A DNA stretch of 64,000 nucleotides, taken from the NCBI GenBank assembly GCA_001600615.1, contig BCKK01000001.1, positions 783,082 to 847,081 on the forward strand, read 5' to 3'. Below the pieces are notes generated by a model. That model was not told the origin of the DNA and ran no database searches. It saw nothing but the letters and a program-made list of their open reading frames with translations. The stretch comes from Dioszegia crocea (Eukaryota > Basidiomycota > Tremellomycetes > Tremellales > Bulleribasidiaceae). Both the position numbers and the translations under genes were made by a program. Shown here in pieces: positions 57,893 through 64,000 of this stretch (its first letter is position 1; every line of letters begins with the position of its first letter).

Positions 57893-59770
57893 TTAGGCGG
57901 CGGCAACAACGACGGGGGCGACGGGGGGTGCGACGGCGGTGGTTGTTGGTGCGGGCTTCTGGTTGATCAGCTGGTGAACGTACTAGTGTTCGATACAACT
58001 TACCTCGGCCTCGGTATCAATGGTGATGGGCTCGGACGGCTCGGACGCGGCTATCTTGGGGGCCTCGTCGCTGACAACGGGGCTCGACTCGGTCGCAGCT
58101 ACCTCGGGAGCGGCATCCTTCGCAGCCTCGTCTTTGCTGGCGTGGTGCTCCTTCTTGCCGATGCTCTTGACGAATGAGGTGATCCGGACGGATATACGAC
58201 GCTGGGCCTTGGCGGCTTTGGCCTGTATTGTCAGCGATATCCAGCCAAAAGGTACGATCGACCTGCCTCCTTCTCAACGGCAACGGTCTCTTCAGACTTG
58301 GCCTCGACGGGTGCAGCGGTAGTCTCGCTACGATATCAGCGGGGTTCTACGAATGAGAGCCAGTACTCACGTCTCCTTGACAGCCTCAGTCTCGGCGGGG
58401 ATGGCAGATGATGAGGCGACAGGTGCCTCAGCGACAGCGGGCTCAGCAGCAAGGGCGACACCGGTGATCTCAGGCTTGGCCTCGGTCTCGACAACGGGCT
58501 CGGTGGCGGCGACCTCGGGTGCAGTGGTGACGGGGGTAGGGTCGGCCTCCTCGGTCTAAGGTGTCAGCTTTGTTTACGGCCGAATCTGACACACGGCTCA
58601 GCTCACCTTGGGGGTCTTGACCTTCTTCTCCTTCTTGGGGGACTTGCTTCCGAACAGCTTGGCGAAGAAGCCCTTGCCTTCCGACTTGACTTTCTCGACC
58701 TTCTCCTGTGATGTCAGCAAAGGGTCAAAGCGCAATATGATCAATGACTAACCTTCTTCTCTTCCTTCTTCTCCTCGGCGGTAGGCTCGGTGGCGGCTAC
58801 GGCAGGGGTCTCCTCGACGGGCGCGGCGGCGGGGGTACCATCGACGGTGGTAGCGGCGTCAACGGCAGTGTGGAGGGTGCCGGCTTCGGCGTGGGTGGTG
58901 GTGGGTTGCTTGTCGGCCTGAGAGTCAGCGAGGGCTTATGTATCATACAGAAAGTCTACTCACCTCGTCAACAACCACGGGGGCAGCGATGACTTCGGGT
59001 TCGACAGCTGGTGCACTGACCTCCTCAACGGGGGCGACAGCGGGGACCTCGACAACGGGCTCAGCGACGACGGGCTGTTCTTCGGGAATGGGTTCGACAA
59101 CAACAGGAGCGGGATCAGGAACAGATGCAGGCGCAGGCGCAGTTTCGTCAACGATAGGGTCGGTAGGCGCATCGACAAAGGCATCCACGGCGGATTCGGA
59201 GGTTGGAGGTTCAGAGACGAGAATAGGAGGTTCGGGTTCGACAGGAGTTATGGGATCAGATGGGAGAGGTGTAGCAGGGCGTGATTTGGGAGAGAGATGA
59301 CCAGCCAGGTGGGTTTGGGACATGTTGTGGATGTAGTTGAGGAGGGTCATTGTAGGTTGAGGATAATAGAGGGTTTGGGTATAAGTTGAGGCATTGAAAA
59401 AGGAGAGAATTGTCAGCGTATGTCCAATGCAGAGGTACAGATATGGGTAGGAGAAGGGTGAGATAGAGCACTGGGGTGTTGATAAAGATAGGGGATTGTT
59501 TGGACTATTGGGTGGCAATGAATCAACCAGCCCAGTTCTGGGGGTAGAGGATGAGACACTGAAGCAGAGCAAAGGGGGAACGGAGGGCTGAAAGGCTAGT
59601 CTGAACGCCATCGTCACTCCTTGAACAAGGCACCAGTGGCGAGTCAGACTCAGCCCTGTTTGCACCTTCCTTCTCGCTCCTAAAATTGCAGGTGGCCAAA
59701 GGGTCAAAGCGGCGACAACGAAAGGTTGGAACGGACAGAGACTCACCTTAATTTCGGTAGCGGTAGACAT
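57893..59770 (-). CDS. Ala/Pro/Glu/Val-rich low-complexity protein, function unknown
   Basis: Not recognised. The protein is acidic and repetitive: PVVVEPIPEEQPVVAEPVVE, EKKEEKK, then GFFAKLFGSKSPKKEKKVKT. A basic segment AKAAKAQRRISVRITSFVK leads to SIGKKEHHASKDEAA. It ends APVVVAAA with the stop at 57893. There are about five short introns and strong use of C-ending codons, so it is probably abundant. No signal peptide or membrane segment is seen. The start is uncertain. An ATG at 59770 gives MSTATEIK followed by a perfect GTGAGT donor; the next usable acceptor is at 59471-59472, in frame. Alternatively translation starts at 59350 (MTLLNYIHNMSQTHLAG). The short basic RRISVRITSFVK motif may be the conserved part. 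Confidence 0.65.
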
Positions 59771-60644
59771 TGTTGATATATGTAATGTAGAGACGTGTTT
59801 AAGGAGTGTGGAGCAAGTGATGAGAATATAAGTGGTATAGAAGGATGTAGAGAGGGAAGGAAGATGAAAGGAGAATCAGAGTTGGGTTGGGATGAGCAGA
59901 GGGGAGGGTCGGTGGCGAAATTATTGACTGTACCCTTGGACCTGCGCTTAATGCTCCGTCTTTGTCCGTGTCCCTTGGGTCCTACCCCTTCACACCCCCC
60001 CTTCCTTGTTTCACATCGCCCAATGTGAACAAAACACGCGCTCGGACACGCGCTAAATGAGCAACCAAAGGACCCGACTTCCCATCATTTCCGCTTCGGT
60101 ACCAACCCATAAGAGCGATCCTAATACAATCATTTCATACTGTGGCGGTATGGAGGCGCAATGAGCGAGCGGCAGACGCATACAATCAAGGGCGGCGTGG
60201 GAAGAGATCAAGCGAAATATCTGTTTGGACCGAAAATCTGAAACGCCCCTTTCACAGTCTGGGTGGCGAAAAGACCCTGAAATCTCGTAAACCTCCGAGC
60301 GTAGCCGCCGGCGATGCCGACGCGTTACATTCCTTGAAATCTGCTCAAGTCCGAGCGAGCCTCAGCGAGGTGACGGCGGCATGTAACTCAATGACATATT
60401 GCTCAAGCATGTATTGGACGTGGCCATGAACACAAGGTATAATTATTGCATTCACACGTTACTGCGCCCTGCCTTTCTCGCCTTTGAACCACCTCCGTCC
60501 TGCCGCCTGCGCTACAGTATCGCAATGCCCGACTGAGTTGTCGAGGCGCCCTGACTGGAGAGGTTGGACATGGTGGATAACAGGCAGCCGCCCTTATTGC
60601 TATTGTTCCGCATCGGAATCGAGACCCCTGGTCAGGCCTCGACC
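59771..60644. other. Intergenic region, promoter of the Ala/Pro-rich gene and UPF1 3' end
   Basis: 874 bp. The left part is the likely promoter of the minus-strand Ala/Pro/Glu-rich gene; the right end is the UPF1 3' UTR. No gene or repeat is recognised. Confidence 0.4.
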
Positions 60645-63600
60645 CTAGAACTCAGTCATCCCCGCTTGGCTCGGCGCGATAGACGACGTCTCGTCATCCC
60701 CCGTCTTGTAGCCATAGGCGTACATTGACGCGGTTGGCGCGTCACTCTGCGCCATGCTCCCCACAGATAACCGCCTACGACCACCTCCTAGTCCAGTACC
60801 GTTGGTAGGCATCGCTCCGCCCGGCAAGCGGTCGAATTGATTGTATGTGACTCGACTACCAGGGAGGATTGAGCCAGCCTGGGACACCGCGTCCGAGTCG
60901 GAGATACCGTAACCTGCCGGCTGCTGCGAGATGACTGAAGAGGCATAACCGGTGTAAGTCTTATTCTTGCCCTGGGGCAGAGCCGAGTTGAGGGGGAAGG
61001 AGGATATGGCTTGGGATACGACGGATTGGGCATCTCCGGGTACGTATGCCGTTGGATCGTGTGTGCGGTAGTAGGATGGATCGAATCGGCCATTGGCAGC
61101 TGCAGCTGGAGGAGGTGTTCGACCTGGTATCAGCCAAGTATGATAATTGGACTCACCAAGGAACTCGTTGGCCGATGTCTCGTGTCGCTTGAACGGGTCC
61201 ATAGCGGCAGCGAGCGTCTTCTTGGGCCGGCTGAATTGAATCATGCTGGGCTGCAAGTTACTCAGGGGCCCTTCGACAAAAGTGCCCTTCTCCTTGAAAT
61301 GCGTCAAGAGGTATAGCCAAAGCGGGTGCTGATTGTCAGTCCTAAGTCAAGCTTGAAACTCACCTTGCTCAAAACTTTCGGATTACCAAGAATCACCGCC
61401 CCGTACTTGGCCCGAGTCAACGCCACGTTTAATCGCCTGGGATCATTCAAGAATCCAATCCCCTGATGCTCGTTACTCCTGACACATGACACGATAATGT
61501 AATCCTTCTCCCGGCCCTGGAACGCATCCACACTAGCCACCTCCACCTCCTTGTACAATTCCTTCTTCAACGACCCGTGCAATTGCATGTAGGTCGCAAT
61601 GTATGACCGCTGACCCTCATACGGCGTAATGACGCCAATCTGCGAGGGCAAAACGCCAGATTTGAAGAAGCGCGTCACCATCTTTTCGACATTGCTCGCT
61701 TCGGTTCGATTGAGGAATGACGTGCTGCTCGATGAAATTTCCTCGGTGCCGAGGTTCTGATGGAAGAACATGGGCAAATCGGGGACGGGCCAAGGGAAAT
61801 CGACATTCTTCCGCAGTCGCTCGGGGGCCGTGACTCCGTTTTGGAGGGTACCTTCGTAGAACATGTTCGAGGGGAATTCGGATAGACACGGGTGCATCCG
61901 GTATTGCACTTGAAGTCGGATGGGGCGTTTTCCTAGGACGACAAGGCGTTCAAAGAGGGATTGGGAAAGACCAGCTTTGGCAGCTTTCTTATTCATGATG
62001 ACTGGTCCGAGTTGCTGATGGTCGCCAACGAGCACGACCTGTTTACAGCCCATGACCAGGGGGATCATACATTCTGTCCCGTCAGCCATATCCCAGCCCT
62101 TCGACGAAAGTACTTACCTGGCTCGGCAGATTGGGTGGCCTCATCAATGAGGACAGTCCTAAATTTGAACTTTGCCAACCTGGGATCTCCCGCTCCCACA
62201 CACGTCACACAAATAACGTCTGCGGCGTTGAGGATATCCTTCTCGCAAGTCCTTACTAACGCCTTATATTTCCTCTCGTCACTCTGACTCAATTCTCCCA
62301 TACTGTCCCTGAGCTGAATAAGCTTCTGCAGCTCCGGATGCGTGTCTGCATTGGCGACTTGGTTGTGCAATGACAAAAAGGCGACGGAGGAATCGAGCGC
62401 TTCGCGAGACTTGGCAGCAAGACGCACAACCTTCAACCCGGTGTGATGGATCTTTTCGCAAAGGTGGTCGACGGCGACGTTGGAAGGGGCGCAAACGAGG
62501 ACCTGACCAGGGTTCATCTTGGCGAGATGATAGACGATAGAGGCGGACGTGACGGTTTTGCCGGTACCTGGAGGCCCCTGGATAAGACTGAGAGGCTTTT
62601 GTAGGACAGCCTTGACTGCGGCCATCTGAGAGTGGTTGAGCTCGGGGAGGTTCGGAGCGGAGAATCGTTTGGGCATTTGAGTACGGAGAACCTGAGGTTC
62701 AAGCTCGTGGCCTAGTAGCTTGTGGTACTGTTTGATCAGTTGAGAGTTTGGGCATAGCATGTCAAATTCAGCCAACTTACAATATACCCGCTGACACTCT
62801 TCTCATCCACCGCAAAAGTCTTCATGGCCGCTTGCATCCTGTCGAAACTGGTCGCTTTCCATACAAAGTCAACAGTGAAGCCATGCGTGCAGTCCAGCGG
62901 ACAGTTGTCGCTTCGCTTGAGCTCCAGGCAGATTTCGTCCGATACATCTGAATCATCAGCCTCGGCCTTGTATCTTCACTCACTATTCGGGATCTTGACT
63001 ACACTTCCTACACCCTCCCAGGTATTATCCCCGCTTGCCCCAATCCTATTCAACGCCTGCAAACCCCTCATACCTCCAGTCCCCGCGCTGGTGATACCCG
63101 TGTACTTCAATCTCAATTCATCCCCAACCGCCAACTTCAACTCCCCACTCTCCAGCTTGGGCATACTGAACCACGCCAATCGACGCTGGTTCAGACCCAT
63201 ATCCCACCGAACGATGATATCGCTCTCTGTTTGCGCCTCCTTCATACGTTTATCGTAGTCCGCCTCAATCTTGACCAGCGGTCCGAAGATGTTTTGGTAC
63301 TGATAGGCGTCTTCATATCTACATCATCAGCCTGGTTTGAAGCGGTGCAATTGGGCCCACATACCTGAGCAAGATAGGCTGCATCTCCTCTTCTCCAGTA
63401 TTGGCCTCGGCGTCTTCCAGTTTGGCCATGGGATTGTCTCGCCATAGCTCTTCCAATTTAGCAATCTGCGACAGGTTGATTTGTCGGGCGCGCAGCTGTT
63501 CCGCCTCCGACGGGATTTTGACCAGCCAGGACAAGAACGATCGGTCATCAATGATGGCAGACCACTGAGAGGTGTCCCAATTGATATCCCGAGAGCTAGT

Positions 63601-64000
63601 AAGAGCTGCACATGGTTGACTATTCATCAGCTAAGTCCGATTCACGTCAAAAAAGACATACCGGCAGAGAAGCACGACGACGGTGTCGCTCTTGGCGGGA
63701 ATAAATCCCAGCATGAAGACATTCTTGCTGCCACAGTTATAGCCTGATTGTCAGCGCTGCCTATAGTCGTGGTTGAGAGCAACCAACATTCAGGAATCGT
63801 CTCCCCCAGTGCGCTGTCCCGGTGGAGAATCACTTCCTTGTGCTTGGCTTTGACCAAGTGATTGACGATATGCGAAGCGGACGTGTTGCCTCTGGCGTTG
63901 CAGAACCACTTATTACAGGGTAGACACTGGATTGTCAGCCACCTAGCGTCTCTCGAGGGAATACAAACACACCTTGACTACACACTGTGGATTATGTATC
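60645..64000 (-). CDS. UPF1: RNA helicase Upf1, nonsense-mediated decay (N-terminus off the right edge)
   Basis: SF1 helicase central to nonsense-mediated mRNA decay. The right edge cuts within the Cys/His-rich Upf2-binding domain: [49 protein letters not shown]. Regulatory 1B-stalk sequence follows ([40 protein letters not shown]). The helicase core has [91 protein letters not shown] and [20 protein letters not shown]. The C-terminal tail is Ser/Gly-rich with [14 protein letters not shown] and [20 protein letters not shown], ending EF; it holds few SQ sites. It has about ten introns. Confidence 0.96.

Noticed and set aside
57469..57909. Minus-strand open frame of 146 codons at the 3' end of the Ala/Pro/Glu-rich gene
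   Set aside because: It has no ATG start where needed, lies in the convergent 3' region, and shows no protein-like pattern.

Overview
The window is nuclear DNA of a basidiomycete yeast, most likely a tremellomycete (Tremellales/Trichosporonales). The genes are packed closely and split by many short introns of about 45-60 nt, with GTRNGT donors and a GCTGAC-like branch site just before the AG. There is also a CAP59/CMT1-type glycosyltransferase, a family expanded in capsule-forming Tremellomycetes. I recognise 27 protein genes and one probable pseudogene. I found no rRNA, tRNA, CRISPR array or intact transposon.

Layout. 1-6059: V-ATPase subunit H (left part missing) and SPT5, tail to tail. 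6415-7062: a small secreted Cys-rich protein. 7519-13622: CAC2 (CAF-1 subunit) and RIX7 (AAA ATPase for 60S ribosomes). 13932-18027: RAD51 and a CAP59-like glycosyltransferase. 18314-20848: two head-to-head paralogues of the secreted Cys-rich family; the left copy has a nonsense codon. 21214-27177: MCC alpha subunit, mitochondrial uS15m, anthranilate phosphoribosyltransferase (TRP4). 27177-28218: an RDS1-like secreted ferritin-fold protein, followed by a 2.66-kb interval with no recognisable gene. 30875-36493: YIF1, NOP13 and a mitochondrial NAD+-type carrier.

The most interesting part is 36630-57280. It holds a dihydroxyacetone-kinase-family kinase divergently paired with an RpiB-type sugar-phosphate isomerase, followed by a Zn2Cys6 regulator. 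That is the same trio of families (EYK1, EYI2, EUF1) as in the Yarrowia lipolytica erythritol-utilisation cluster. After SKP1 come a second Zn2Cys6 regulator, a DenD-like (D-erythronate dehydrogenase) SDR, a PAP2 phosphatase, a small ABM protein, and a divergent pair of an ACS-family transporter and an unusual class II aldolase. I infer a loose neighbourhood for catabolism of four-carbon polyols or acid sugars. Its intergenic regions share a CGGTCCG motif. This is inference from family membership and gene order, not proof.

57893-64000: an Ala/Pro/Glu-rich protein of unknown function and UPF1, the nonsense-mediated decay helicase, whose N-terminus lies beyond the right edge. One unresolved base (N) lies at 28239. 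CDS coordinates give the full span from start to stop codon, introns included.
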